64,000 nucleotides of DNA from Lysinibacillus sp. 2017 (GCF_003073375.1 NZ_CP029002.1:1474001-1538000), one strand, 5' to 3'; shown: positions 35,557-44,723, numbered from the stretch's first letter. Numbers and translations: made by a program. The notes: a model not told the origin generated them from the sequence alone.

Positions 35557-35784
35557 ATGAAGGCTATCGTGTTTGATTTTGATGGAACATAAGTAGAAAA
35601 TTCACAGGCAATTTATATTGGCGATAGTGATGCTGATGTAGTGGCTGGTAGACAGGCTAATGTTTATACAATCGGCGTGCAGTGGTTACCAGAGTATCAA
35701 ACACCTATTTTTGGCGCACAACCTGATTGTATTCTAAAAAGTGTAATGGATTTTAATAGACTATTTAAAGAAGGTGCATTATGA
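35557..35784 (+). pseudogene. HAD-superfamily phosphatase, internally deleted
   Basis: GAGAGAG then ATG starts MKAIVFDFDGT, the HAD motif I with its nucleophile Asp, followed by an in-frame TAA at 35590-35592. The frame then continues VENSQAIYIGDSDADVVAGR, HAD motif IV, without the ~130 residues that should lie between. The 3' end overlaps the NUDIX start as ATGA. Both a stop codon and a central deletion make it non-functional. Confidence 0.85.
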
Positions 35785-36398
35785 ATTATCAATGGTTAGA
35801 GTGGGCAAAGAGAATACAAGCTCTTTCTCAAACGGGATTAGCCTTTTCTAAAGATGTTTTTGATACTGAGCGTTACGAAGAGTTACGAAAGATTAGTGCA
35901 GAGATTATGTCTGAATATACTGAACTTGAAATGAGTAAAATAGAGGATTTGTTTACAAATGAAATAGGGTACCAAACGCCAAAAGTCGATGTACGTGGTG
36001 TTGTTTTTAAAGATAATCAAATTTTAATGGTAAAAGAAAAAAAGGATGATAAATGGGCTTTACCAGGGGGATTTTGCGATATTGGATTGTCCCCTTCAGA
36101 GAATGTAGTAAAAGAAATTAAAGAGGAATCTGGGTATGATGTAATGCCAATCAGATTACTTGCTTTATTAGATAAAAATAAGCACCCACATCCACCCGAC
36201 CCATATCATTACTATAAGATATTTATACTGTGTGAGATTATTGGAGGGGAAGCTACTGTAGGAATAGAAACGAGTAGCATTCAATTTTTTTCGGAAGATA
36301 ATTTACCGAAGCTCTCTACTACTAGAGTTACTGAGTCGCAAATTCATTTACTATTCGAATTTTTAAGGAAACCCGAGAAGGGAACCCTAATTGATTGA
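35781..36398 (+). CDS. NUDIX hydrolase with N-terminal NUDIX-associated domain
   Basis: 205 aa. Residues 1-60 match the helical Nudix_N extension (MNYQWLEWAKRIQALSQTG). The NUDIX box reads GGFCDIGLSPSENVVKEIK then EESGYD; the first Glu of the classical box is Leu, as in the ADP-ribose pyrophosphatase-like subgroup with GWADVG-type boxes. It likely hydrolyses a nucleoside diphosphate derivative. The ATG overlaps the stop of the dead HAD gene, so the two were an operon. Confidence 0.88.
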   Translation: MNYQWLEWAKRIQALSQTGLAFSKDVFDTERYEELRKISAEIMSEYTELEMSKIEDLFTNEIGYQTPKVDVRGVVFKDNQILMVKEKKDDKWALPGGFCDIGLSPSENVVKEIKEESGYDVMPIRLLALLDKNKHPHPPDPYHYYKIFILCEIIGGEATVGIETSSIQFFSEDNLPKLSTTRVTESQIHLLFEFLRKPEKGTLID

Positions 36399-36445
36399 AG
36401 TTACTATCCATACTAGGTAGCAATTTCAGGATGGAGGTAAATCAT

Positions 36446-37183
36446 ATGTTCCAAAACAAAACAGTTATTATCACAGGGGCTGCTCAAGGGATTGGTCGTT
36501 CAGTGGCAAATCATTTTGCTAAGTCAGGTGCCAATGTTGTCATTGCAGACATGAATGAAAACTTAGGTTTCCAACTGTCAGGTGAATTATTAAAGGATGG
36601 TTACTCGGCATTATTTTTAAAAACGGATGTACGAAATGAAGAAAATGTACGTCAAACAGTTGAAACGGCTATTTCACGCTTTGGTGGCATTGATATATTA
36701 GTCAACAACGCAGGGAAAGGAAAATGGATTTCACCATTAGAGCTAACACTTGATGAATGGGATGATATCATCAATACCAATTTACGAAGCGTATTTTTAT
36801 GCTCGCGTGAAGCAGCAAAGCATATGGAAAATGGTGGCGCTATTATTAATCTTGCCTCCACACGAGCTTTTATGTCAGAACCACATTCTGAAAGCTACGC
36901 GGCATCAAAAGGTGGTATTGTAGCACTTACACATGCACTAGCAAGTTCGTTTAGTGAATTCAATATTACTGTAAATAGCATTTCTCCAGGCTGGATTGAA
37001 ACTGGAGATTACGAGGCACTAAAAGAAGCGGATCATACGCAGCATTTTTCAAACCGCGTAGGAAAACCAGATGATATTGCACGTGCCTGTTTGTATTTAG
37101 CAAATCCAGAAAATAATTTTATTACCGGAACGAACTTAACAATTGATGGTGGAATGACGAAGAAAATGATATATGAAGAATAA
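36446..37183 (+). CDS. Short-chain dehydrogenase/reductase
   Basis: 245-aa classical SDR. The cofactor motif is TGAAQGIGRS, followed by DMNE at the end of beta-2, NNAG near residue 88, and the catalytic Ser and YAASK. The C-terminal signature FITGTNLTIDGGM is intact. It oxidises or reduces an unknown alcohol/ketone. ATG 36446 with GGAGGT upstream is preferred to an upstream in-frame TTG. Starts 47 bases after the NUDIX stop. Confidence 0.9.
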   Translation: MFQNKTVIITGAAQGIGRSVANHFAKSGANVVIADMNENLGFQLSGELLKDGYSALFLKTDVRNEENVRQTVETAISRFGGIDILVNNAGKGKWISPLELTLDEWDDIINTNLRSVFLCSREAAKHMENGGAIINLASTRAFMSEPHSESYAASKGGIVALTHALASSFSEFNITVNSISPGWIETGDYEALKEADHTQHFSNRVGKPDDIARACLYLANPENNFITGTNLTIDGGMTKKMIYEE

Positions 37184-37265
37184 TTTTTAGGTTATTGCTA
37201 ATTTTTCATTTTCATTTCATAATTCAACTGTATGATATACAAGGTAAGAAAGGGAGGTGAAACAT

Positions 37266-37976
37266 ATGTCAATGGATCTCTCATCATTAAATTCAATCAT
37301 GAGTTTACTAGGCACTTCAAATGGAGCAGCCGCAACATCGACACAATCAACATCAAACGCAAACTTTGAAGACTTTTTAATGAACGCATTAGGTGGATCT
37401 CAAAGTCCTACAAAGACAAGCGATTCCAGTTTATTTGATTTAATTTCTGGTTCCAGTACAACTTCCTTATTAAATGGGTTAAATTCTTCAGGTAACACAA
37501 ATGACATCGCAAGTCAGTTAATTCAAAGTTTGCAAACATCGTCAACGAGTTCAACAGATTCTAGCACCAGCCTGAATAATTTATTCAATTCAACAAGTTC
37601 TACAACTTCAACAGATTCAGCAAACGCAACAGATATGTTTGCAAGTAGTTTAACAAATAATTTCCAAGCGCAAATTATGAAAAATATGAGTGCTGCCAAA
37701 GCGAAATTGCAAACAAATTTTGATGGCTATGTACAACGCGCGGGCGAAAATCCAACAGAAGCAGCAAAACTTCGCATGGAACAAATGCAGCAAAATATTA
37801 ATACGGTGAGCAATTATATGACGACAAAATCAGCTGATTCATCAGCGACAAATCAATATGATACATTGCTCAGCCAATTAACAAATGGAACGACAAATAC
37901 AAGTTCTCCAAATTCTTCATTACTAGATCAATTAGATGCAAAATCTTCTTTATCGCAGTATTTATTAAATATGTAA
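37266..37976 (+). CDS. Ser/Thr/Asn-rich protein of unknown function
   Basis: 236 aa with low-complexity Ser/Thr/Asn stretches at ~20-120 and 190-225 around a helical core (IMKNMSAAKAKLQTNFDGYV, KLRMEQMQQNINTVSNYM). It has no signal peptide or membrane span. The composition resembles hook-length or coat-type accessory proteins but no family is recognised. ATG 37266 has GGGAGGTG 6 bases upstream. Confidence 0.65.
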   Translation: MSMDLSSLNSIMSLLGTSNGAAATSTQSTSNANFEDFLMNALGGSQSPTKTSDSSLFDLISGSSTTSLLNGLNSSGNTNDIASQLIQSLQTSSTSSTDSSTSLNNLFNSTSSTTSTDSANATDMFASSLTNNFQAQIMKNMSAAKAKLQTNFDGYVQRAGENPTEAAKLRMEQMQQNINTVSNYMTTKSADSSATNQYDTLLSQLTNGTTNTSSPNSSLLDQLDAKSSLSQYLLNM

Positions 37977-38021
37977 GTTAACGTTATTAAAAGAATGGAT
38001 TCCTATAATTTATTAGTACAT

Positions 38022-38077
38022 AAAAAGAGCTTGTGCGAACTGTCTGCAAAATGGATAGGTTTGTCACGAGCTTTTTT
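38022..38077 (+). terminator. Terminator
   Basis: Imperfect stem AAAAAGAGCTTGTG with CACGAGCTTTTTT. The remaining 38078-38310 is AT-rich promoter DNA with no gene. Confidence 0.7.
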
Positions 38078-38310
38078 GGCTGAATAAATTGAAAAATTTC
38101 ACATCAATTGCTAGGGGATATTCGTAAAGATATGTAAGTAATATACGTTTTTAGTGGACGGGACTAAGTGTAGTCGAATCAACTTATTTTAATAAGCCTT
38201 TGATTTTAATGTTATTGTAATATAATTGTAACATTTTTTTGTTATTATTGGTTTTATGGGGAATTTTTGAACATAAAAATATTATAAAGATATAGAGGGT
38301 TTATAGAAAT

Positions 38311-38925
38311 ATGAATAATTTAACGAAAAAAGTGGCTTCAGTAGCAATAGGGACATCTATTTTATTTTCGTCAGTAACAGGTGCATCTGCAGCAACATAT
38401 TCAGTGAAAAGTGGAGATACATTAACGAAAATCGCAAATCAGTATGGTATGAATTATAAAGTGATTATGGATCAAAACGGTTTAAAATCAACGAATATAA
38501 ATGTTGGTCAAAAATTACAAATTGGCAGTACAACTTCTACAAAAACAGCAACAAGTGTAACTTCTACAAGTAACGAGAAAGTTGTAAGTATTGCTAAAAA
38601 TTACCTTGGCGCACGTTATATATTTGGTGGTTCTTCACCATATGGATTTGATTGTTCTGGCTTTATTTATTATGTACTTAAGAAATCGGGGAAATCAATT
38701 TACCGTACATCGGCATCAAGCTACTATAGCATATCTCAAAAAGTATCTTCACCAAAAGTGGGGGATTTAGTATTCTTTAGCAATACATATAAAAAAGGTA
38801 TTTCACACGTAGGCATTTATATTGGTAGTGGCAAAATGATTAGTGCAAGTGGTTCAGATGTCAATATTTCATCTGTTCATTCAGGTTATTGGAAAAACCA
38901 TTTCACTGCTTATGGCCGTATTTAA
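38311..38925 (+). CDS. LysM-NlpC/P60 peptidoglycan endopeptidase
   Basis: Secreted 204-aa cell-wall hydrolase. Signal peptide 1-28 (ends ASAA), one LysM domain 29-72 (TYSVKSGDTLTKIANQYG) for glycan binding, a Thr/Ser linker, and NlpC/P60 domain ~88-204. The catalytic Cys115 lies in YGFDCSGFIYY, His in GISHVGIYIG, with a third polar residue after it. It should cleave D-Glu-to-diamino-acid links in stem peptides. Likely involved in growth or lysis. Confidence 0.93.
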   Translation: MNNLTKKVASVAIGTSILFSSVTGASAATYSVKSGDTLTKIANQYGMNYKVIMDQNGLKSTNINVGQKLQIGSTTSTKTATSVTSTSNEKVVSIAKNYLGARYIFGGSSPYGFDCSGFIYYVLKKSGKSIYRTSASSYYSISQKVSSPKVGDLVFFSNTYKKGISHVGIYIGSGKMISASGSDVNISSVHSGYWKNHFTAYGRI

Positions 38926-38991
38926 GAATTTCGTATGTCTAAATAAAGGTATTCTATCAGGGATTACAAAAGTAAAATAAATAATTTTAAA

Positions 38992-39042
38992 TTAATCCAT
39001 CTTTTTTCGATTATCAATCGTAGAAAGACGGATTATTTTATT
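38992..39042. terminator. Bidirectional terminator
   Basis: Stem TAATCC-A-TCTTT with AAAGA-C-GGATTA around a CGAT/ATCG inner helix; T-rich on both sides, between convergent genes. Confidence 0.65.
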
Positions 39043-39078
39043 TTGGAATAGCCTTAACAGCTTTAAATAAGGGAAATT

Positions 39079-39984
39079 TTAAAAATGAAAATCATCATCA
39101 CAAACAATTTTGTCTTTGGGTTCATATGGTTCAATATGGACAAATGTCATCGCATATGGATTTAGTTGTTGTACGACCTCTTCAATTTCCTCAGTAATGC
39201 TATGCGAATCACGAACATTTAAATTTGGATTCACACTAACCGTTACATCCACTAAAAGTAGGCTACCATGCTGTCTTCCACGTACTTCCACAATTTCACG
39301 GACGCGCGGCATTTGTTCTAAATTCTCTTTAATTTCCCTTAAAAATTGACTATCAAAACCGTCAGTTAATGAAAAAACCGAGTCTTTAAAAATTTCAATT
39401 GCTGTTTTAATAATGATTAAACCGATAATAAATGCAGTAATCGTATCGATAATAGGGAATCCTAACATCGCTGCAGTAATACCAATAGCAGTTCCGATAC
39501 TAACCAGAGCATCAGAACGATTGTCATATGCAGCTGCTTTCACAGCATTACTGTTAATCTTTTTAGCCAGTCGAATATTGTATATATAGACACCATACAT
39601 AACAACAGCACTAAATAAAGAAACAAAGATGGTTATGCTACTGGGATTTTGGCGAATTGGAGAGAAGATATTCTTTCCAGCTCCAATTAATACTTCAATA
39701 CCTACATAAATCATAATGAAGGAAGCAACTAATGAAGCAATTGTTTCTGCACGGAAATGGCCGTAGCGGTGATCATCATCTGGTGGTCGTTGAGAAATTC
39801 GTAAGCCAATTAATACGGCAATCGAAGCAATAATATCTGTCGTATTATTTAGTCCGTCTGCTTTTAACGCCTCCGAATCACCGATATAACCATATGCTAA
39901 TTTAAGAGCGCTTAAAAAAATATAGGCAATAATGGATAGATAAGCGCCTTTTTCACCAGCACGTAAGTTTGTATACTGCTCCAA
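39079..39984 (-). CDS. Cation diffusion facilitator (metal efflux)
   Basis: About 301-aa CDF transporter that exports divalent metals in exchange for protons. Metal-site motifs are DGLNNTTDIIAS and AYDNRSDALVSIG, with HRYGHFRAE between. Six spans are followed by a cytoplasmic domain (~210-290) rich in His/Asp and a His-tipped tail CDDDFHF. TTG 39984 is preferred because CGGAGGGG is ~6 bases upstream; ATG 40017 has no usable site and abuts the inverted repeat at 40019-40060. Metal unknown: Zn, Mn, Fe or Co. Confidence 0.88.
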   Translation of the reverse strand: MEQYTNLRAGEKGAYLSIIAYIFLSALKLAYGYIGDSEALKADGLNNTTDIIASIAVLIGLRISQRPPDDDHRYGHFRAETIASLVASFIMIYVGIEVLIGAGKNIFSPIRQNPSSITIFVSLFSAVVMYGVYIYNIRLAKKINSNAVKAAAYDNRSDALVSIGTAIGITAAMLGFPIIDTITAFIIGLIIIKTAIEIFKDSVFSLTDGFDSQFLREIKENLEQMPRVREIVEVRGRQHGSLLLVDVTVSVNPNLNVRDSHSITEEIEEVVQQLNPYAMTFVHIEPYEPKDKIVCDDDFHF

Positions 39985-40018
39985 AATGTTTCCCCTCCGA
40001 AAAAGTTCTTTAAACATG

Positions 40019-40060
40019 AAAGAGGTTACACCTCACAAATTTCGTGGGTGTAACCTCTTT
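40019..40060 (-). promoter_or_regulatory. Perfect 14-bp inverted repeat in the CDF leader
   Basis: AAAGAGGTTACACC (40019-40032) with its exact complement at 40047-40060, 14-base loop. It is ~35 bases upstream of the chosen TTG start. It has no T-run on either strand, so a simple terminator is unlikely. A metal-responsive operator or leader hairpin is inferred. Not recognisable as NiCo or yybP-ykoY riboswitch. Confidence 0.45.
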
Positions 40061-40224
40061 GAATGTAATTTAGTTATATTATTATAACATAAATTCTATT
40101 TAATATCTAATTAATTTTAGATTCATCGTGATCATGGGACTACTAATTGGACATATTGTATTTTAATGGCTCATCACCATAAGTTGGGGATGACATAATT
40201 TTAGGATTCAAAGTGATTCCTTTT

Positions 40225-40390
40225 TAATCTAGTCCGTTCTGCTACGCTACGGGGGACGCTTTCCTGGGGGCGTGGCTCCATCTAACTTGTTACTTGCCTC
40301 TACGACGGCAAGCAACAAGTGGATATTCCGCGCACGCTTAATCCCCAAGGGGTCGCCCCCTGCGCTTCGCGTCACTCTATTTTGGAATAA
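40225..40390. repeat. GC-rich intergenic repeat element
   Basis: A ~165-bp block with much higher GC than its surroundings. It contains CTACGGGGGACGCTTTCCTG, GGGGGCGTGGCTCC, AATCCCCAAGGGGTCGCC and CCCTGCGCTTCGCGTC. I recall similar blocks as high-copy noncoding repeats in Bacillales genomes. The internal segments are complementary in part (GGGGGCG with GTCGCCCCC). No coding potential. Confidence 0.6.
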
Positions 40391-40664
40391 AAAATTTTTT
40401 CTAATAAGGTGTTTTAGATAAGGCTTATTCGATAAAGTATCTTTTATAAACGTGAAAATAGTTTAAATGAAAGAGTGTTCATCATAAATGAAACCATGGC
40501 ATTCACTTTCATTTCAATGACGAAATAGGATTCAAAATTCACTTAGAATAGAGGATAAACTTGATCAATCCCCGCCGCCTCGCGATAGCGCAAGCGGCAT
40601 TATCAGACACATTTAACCAGGTTAAATGAATGACACTTTGTATTGGAGGGCCTTGCATGCGGCA
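40391..40664. other. Intergenic debris
   Basis: No supported gene. A second short GC-rich block (CCCCGCCGCCTCGCGATAGC, near 40569-40588) may be a fragment of the repeat type above. Confidence 0.3.
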
Positions 40665-40782
40665 TTAAAGACAGTAGTATGGACATGTACCACCTGGCCA
40701 TAATGCTGTCATGCCGTAGCCCGCCAATAGCTAGACAAACTGATAAAACAATAATCAACCCCATGTTACGGTGATGAACCAT
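40665..40782 (-). pseudogene. Possible frameshifted small membrane peptide
   Basis: ATG at 40782 reads MVHHRNMGLIIVLSVCLAIG, a basic start plus one span. Dropping one G from the run at 40720-40722 would continue as GYGMTALWPGGTCPYYCL and stop at 40665-40667. Not recognised, and the coding status is doubtful. Confidence 0.25.
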
Positions 40783-40802
40783 TTTAATGGAAAAATGCGG
40801 CA

Positions 40803-40931
40803 ACGGGTTATGGACAGGTTCATTCAGTCTTTGCCTATTTAGCAGGAGATATAGAAGGAGTTGCAACAACAGTTAAATTATCAATACCAGAAACAGGTGT
40901 ATGTAATAGTGGACTAGGTGGATGTTGTTAG
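40803..40931 (+). pseudogene. Remnant: Cys-rich C-terminal fragment of an unknown protein
   Basis: The frame reads NGYGQVHSVFAYLAGDIEGV, then TVKLSIPETGV and CNSGLGGCC before TAG. A clustered Cys tail of this kind is common in metal or arsenic-responsive proteins, but I cannot name the family. No start codon or binding site is present upstream. Confidence 0.45.
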
Positions 40932-41102
40932 TCATAGAATTTTTTAGACAGATGTTAATAAAATGCTAAATCAAACGCAAAATAAAATCTTTTTGCCATT
41001 CACTCTACTTAAAGAACTGTTATAATACCTCTAGGCGATTTTTTATCAATTATGAGAAATCTAGATTAAATAGTTTATATGAAGGAGAATGGAACAAAAG
41101 AT

Positions 41103-42014
41103 ATGGGACAAGAAAAAGAGATTAGTTCTTTTAAATTAATGTGGAAAATGACACGTCCACATACATTAACGGCAACATTTGCGCCAATTATTTTAGGGAC
41201 AGTTGCAGCACTATATGAAACGCAACTCGATTGGAAATTGTTTGCTGCGATGATGGTGGCGTGTTTAGCATTGCAAATTGCAACGAATTTATTTAACGAA
41301 TATTATGATTTTAAACGTGGGTTAGACACTTCAGATTCAGTAGGTATAGGCGGAGGCATTGTTCGTCACGGATTGCAACCTAATAATGTATTAACAGTTG
41401 CTTTATTATTATATCTTTTAGCGGCGATTATCGGCGTCTATATTTGTATGAATAGTAGCTGGTGGTTAGTCGTTTTAGGTTTAATTGGTATGGCGGTAGG
41501 TTATTTATACACAGGGGGACCATTCCCGATTGCGTATACACCATTTGGAGAATTATTTGCAGGATTATTCATGGGAACGTTTTTTGTATTAATTGCTTTC
41601 TTTATCCAAACAGATACATTAACAATTGAAAGTATTTTGATTTCCCTTCCAGTAGGCATTTTAGTTGGAGCTATCAACATGGCTAATAATATTCGAGATA
41701 TCGATGAGGATATTAAGGGTGGACGAAAAACTTTAGCAATCCTTTTGGGAAGAGAAAAGGCTGTGTTCGTATTAGCTTCTGGCTTTGTTATTGCCTATTT
41801 ATGGATCGTTGTAATTGTGTTAATGGGTTATATTAGTCCTTGGGCGTTTATGATAATCCTAGGTGTTAAAAAACCGATTGCGGCAATTCAAGGTTTCAAA
41901 AAAGGCGCAACAGAACCGAGCTATATGAAAGTAGCGATGAAATCAACAGCCATAACGAATACAATTTTTGGTTTCCTATTGTCAGTAGGGTTATTAATCA
42001 GCTACTTATTTTAA
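41103..42014 (+). CDS. menA: 1,4-dihydroxy-2-naphthoate polyprenyltransferase
   Basis: Integral membrane UbiA-family prenyltransferase of the menaquinone pathway: attaches the polyprenyl chain to dihydroxynaphthoate. Metal-binding Asp motifs are NLFNEYYDFKRGLDTSD and NNIRDIDEDIKGGRKT. MTRPHTLTATFAPI is the MenA N-terminal signature, and eight to nine spans follow. The start is uncertain: ATG 41103 (MGQEKE) has its AAGGAG 15 bases upstream, while ATG 41079 has none. Confidence 0.92.
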   Translation: MGQEKEISSFKLMWKMTRPHTLTATFAPIILGTVAALYETQLDWKLFAAMMVACLALQIATNLFNEYYDFKRGLDTSDSVGIGGGIVRHGLQPNNVLTVALLLYLLAAIIGVYICMNSSWWLVVLGLIGMAVGYLYTGGPFPIAYTPFGELFAGLFMGTFFVLIAFFIQTDTLTIESILISLPVGILVGAINMANNIRDIDEDIKGGRKTLAILLGREKAVFVLASGFVIAYLWIVVIVLMGYISPWAFMIILGVKKPIAAIQGFKKGATEPSYMKVAMKSTAITNTIFGFLLSVGLLISYLF

Positions 42015-42037
42015 AATATCGTTGAAGTTCATAAATA

Positions 42038-42090
42038 CCCTCCAATGAAACGAGTATTGAAAAATACTTCGTGAAAATTGGAGGTTTTTT
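42038..42090 (+). terminator. Terminator of menA
   Basis: Outer stem CCTCCAAT with ATTGGAGG, inner GAGTATT/AATACTTC, then TTTTTT. Confidence 0.85.
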
Positions 42091-42189
42091 AGTTTTGTTA
42101 CGTTTACGAACTTGAACGTATGCCAATTTTATTTACATAATTAAGTCCAAATTTCATATAAATAATTGATTAAACAAAATTAAAAAAGG

Positions 42190-42819
42190 ATGGGAAATAT
42201 CGTTCAACTATCTCCAGTTCCTATAAATACGTTTTGTATAGGAAGCGGTAAGGATCAGATTGTATATTATCCGCAAGTGGCATTATGTGAAAATAGTTTA
42301 TGGGAAAGTAAAATGAATTATGCGATTTACGAACAGGTGATGGAACTTATTTCGATACAATTTGGGAATATGCCGACAACGGTTGAACAAATGCTAGGTT
42401 TTTATGAAATTAAAAATAACCAACGTCAGGTACTGAGTTTATCTCTTTCTAATTATACGTACCATTACCATGCAGCACATGGTTTGACGTATATAAAATC
42501 ATTAACATTTGATTTAGAACAGCAGCGCATATGCAAACTGAATGACTTGTTTATACCTGGAAGTAATTACGAAAAGGTTCTTTCGGATATTATAAAGAAA
42601 CAAATAGTGCAGCGAGATATCCAATTGCTAGATGGATTTACAGAGATTCAACCGAACCAAGATTTTTATATTGCGGATAAGGTGTTAGTAATTTACTTTC
42701 AGTTATATGATATTACTCCGTATGTTGAGGGATTTCCGATGTTCCCGATTTCTGTATTTGATTTGAGAGAGATTATTGATGAAAACGGTCCCCTTGGTAG
42801 AATGGCGATTAATAATTAA
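42190..42819 (+). CDS. DUF3298-type protein
   Basis: 209-aa protein with the layout of DUF3298/PdaC-like domains: an N-terminal beta region around NYTYHYHAAHGLTYIKSLTF, then LNDLFIPGSNYEKVLSDIIK and the closing YITPY...FPISVFDLREII block. Unlike RsiV or PdaC it has no membrane segment or signal peptide, so it may be cytosolic or 5'-shortened. The ATG at 42190 has only a weak AAAAAAGG site directly before it. Confidence 0.65.
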   Translation: MGNIVQLSPVPINTFCIGSGKDQIVYYPQVALCENSLWESKMNYAIYEQVMELISIQFGNMPTTVEQMLGFYEIKNNQRQVLSLSLSNYTYHYHAAHGLTYIKSLTFDLEQQRICKLNDLFIPGSNYEKVLSDIIKKQIVQRDIQLLDGFTEIQPNQDFYIADKVLVIYFQLYDITPYVEGFPMFPISVFDLREIIDENGPLGRMAINN

Positions 42820-42840
42820 GCATCGTAATTATTAAATGAT

Positions 42841-42885
42841 GCCCCTGGTAGGAGTAAATAGAAATCCTGTCAGGGGCTTTTTTAT
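42841..42885 (+). terminator. Terminator
   Basis: GCCCCTG (42841-42847) with CAGGGGC (42871-42877), inner AGGA/TCCT, then TTTTTT. Confidence 0.85.
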
Positions 42886-42920
42886 TGAATAAAAAGTGTG
42901 ACTTTCTATATTTTTATCTA

Positions 42921-44549
42921 TTAGTGATCATCAAGATGTGGTGGCTGAACGGGGTGGGCATCTTCTATAACACGTATCGGGCGCATCATGTCGTGATCTT
43001 CATGTTCAAGAAAATGACAATGCCACATATAATTTCCGGTATGTTCCTTCCAATGCATAATGATTTTTGTAACTTTCCCAATGTCTGCTTTTACTGTATC
43101 CTTCCAACCTCTTTCATAGTCACGAGGTTCTTCTGGTTCACCCGTGAATTCCAATTTCCCTTCTGCTACATAAAGATCTACATTAAATGGCCGACGCTCA
43201 ATTATTTTAAATTGTACTAAATGGAGATGAATCGGATGGAAAACGGGCGTGGTATTGATGAAATTCCAAATTTCAATGCTGTCTAAAGCAGGTTTTTCTG
43301 TTGCAGGATCATGGTACATTTTATCGTCTAACATGAGCATCAGTCTGCCATAACGGTCTAGCGTGCTAGTTAGAGGGAGATTACGAATCGTGTGTGCATG
43401 ATGCTCGTGCAAATCCATTGAGGGTTCTAATAGAGTCGGAATTTGACTTGAATCTTGACCTTTTAAAGGTAACGTAACATTAAATTTCATAATCACATTC
43501 GTATGTTCATCAGGAAACTCATCGTCATCATTCATTAATAGAATTTCTTCATTCTTATAATTACTGAAATCAATAATCACATCTACACGTTCAGCAGGGT
43601 TTAATTCTACTGTTTGAATTTCGGTCGTGGCTTCTAAAAATCCACCATCTGTTCCGATTTGGTAGAGTACATCATTGTTTGAAAGACGCAATTTATAACT
43701 TCTTCGATTCGAGCCGTTTAGTATACGGAAACGATACTTTCTAGGTTCTACATTTAAATAAGGCCATATTTTTCCGTTTACTTGAATCGTATTACCCACG
43801 TAACCTAATGTAACGGTAGGGTCTGGCAGTGGGAGTTGGTCAGGAACGGGAAGTGGAAATGGTGGGTCTAGTTTAGTGGGATAAAAAATAGAACCATCTT
43901 CATTAAATGATTTATCTTGAATGAGGAGAGGGATTTCGTAGTTTCCCTTTGGTAATTGCAAGCGTTCTTCTGAAGAATCACGAAGTAGATAAAAGCCCGC
44001 TAATCCTGCACAAACATTTAATCGCGTCAAACCCATACAATGGTCGTGATACCACATGGTTGTTCCAGGTTGATGATTGGTATATTCATGTACTTGGCGT
44101 TTAAAGGTTGGGCCGGTAGCGGTATAATCTCGTGTATACCATGCTTCTGGATGACCATCGCTTTCAGAAGCCACATTTGCCCCGTGTAGATGGACAACAG
44201 TTCGAACTTCAGATGAATTATTAACCCCGTGCAAACTCAAATCAACCGGTAAGAAGTGCTTGTCTGGAAGTTTGTTTAAGTATTTTACATAGGTCGTTTG
44301 ATCTTTTTTTGCTTCGATAGTTGGACCGGGTACGATTCCGTCATAACCCCAAACTTCAGTGTATGGAAAATTTTTATGAAATTGATGTCTTGATTTCATC
44401 ATCCTTATTTCATAATAAGAACCTATCGGGTAATTTTTATTCGGCCTTGGAGTAGCAGTGGGTGGCTTTATTAATGGAGTTACAAATTTAGGGATAGTAT
44501 CAGGAACTGCTGGGTTTATTGGATTTAATGGATTTTCAGGGACTTTCAA
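42921..44549 (-). CDS. CotA-type multicopper oxidase (spore coat laccase)
   Basis: 542-aa multicopper oxidase; oxidises phenols or bilirubin-like compounds with reduction of oxygen to water. Copper ligands are in VVHLHGANV, TMWYHDHCMG, HPIHLHLVQF and MWHCHFLEHEDHDMM. The last block has the Met axial ligand of the type 1 site. The Pro-rich N-terminus without signal peptide matches CotA, an outer spore-coat enzyme. TTG 44549 is preferred because AAGGATGTG precedes it; ATG 44558 abuts that site. Confidence 0.9.
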   Translation of the reverse strand: MKVPENPLNPINPAVPDTIPKFVTPLIKPPTATPRPNKNYPIGSYYEIRMMKSRHQFHKNFPYTEVWGYDGIVPGPTIEAKKDQTTYVKYLNKLPDKHFLPVDLSLHGVNNSSEVRTVVHLHGANVASESDGHPEAWYTRDYTATGPTFKRQVHEYTNHQPGTTMWYHDHCMGLTRLNVCAGLAGFYLLRDSSEERLQLPKGNYEIPLLIQDKSFNEDGSIFYPTKLDPPFPLPVPDQLPLPDPTVTLGYVGNTIQVNGKIWPYLNVEPRKYRFRILNGSNRRSYKLRLSNNDVLYQIGTDGGFLEATTEIQTVELNPAERVDVIIDFSNYKNEEILLMNDDDEFPDEHTNVIMKFNVTLPLKGQDSSQIPTLLEPSMDLHEHHAHTIRNLPLTSTLDRYGRLMLMLDDKMYHDPATEKPALDSIEIWNFINTTPVFHPIHLHLVQFKIIERRPFNVDLYVAEGKLEFTGEPEEPRDYERGWKDTVKADIGKVTKIIMHWKEHTGNYMWHCHFLEHEDHDMMRPIRVIEDAHPVQPPHLDDH

Positions 44550-44723
44550 TACGCACATCCTTCGTTATTTTATGTAATTAGTGTATTCTTCTATTGTTAA
44601 GGTCGTTCCTTTTTACGGAGGCGTATTTGTTGCGACCTCTGTTATTTTGCATTTTTAGAGAATATACTAATAGTAAAAACAATCGTACTATATCGTACTA
44701 TTTTAGAAAGTTGAGGAAGCAAT

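Noticed and set aside
40019-40060. NiCo or yybP-ykoY metal riboswitch before the CDF gene
   Set aside because: Only a simple perfect hairpin is present, without the conserved junction sequences of either class as I know them.
31572-40678. 18-base identity (GGCATTAAAGACAGTAGT) between 31572-31589 and 40661-40678
   Set aside because: Flanks differ completely and an 18-base match in AT-rich DNA of this size is only mildly unlikely; no common gene is seen.
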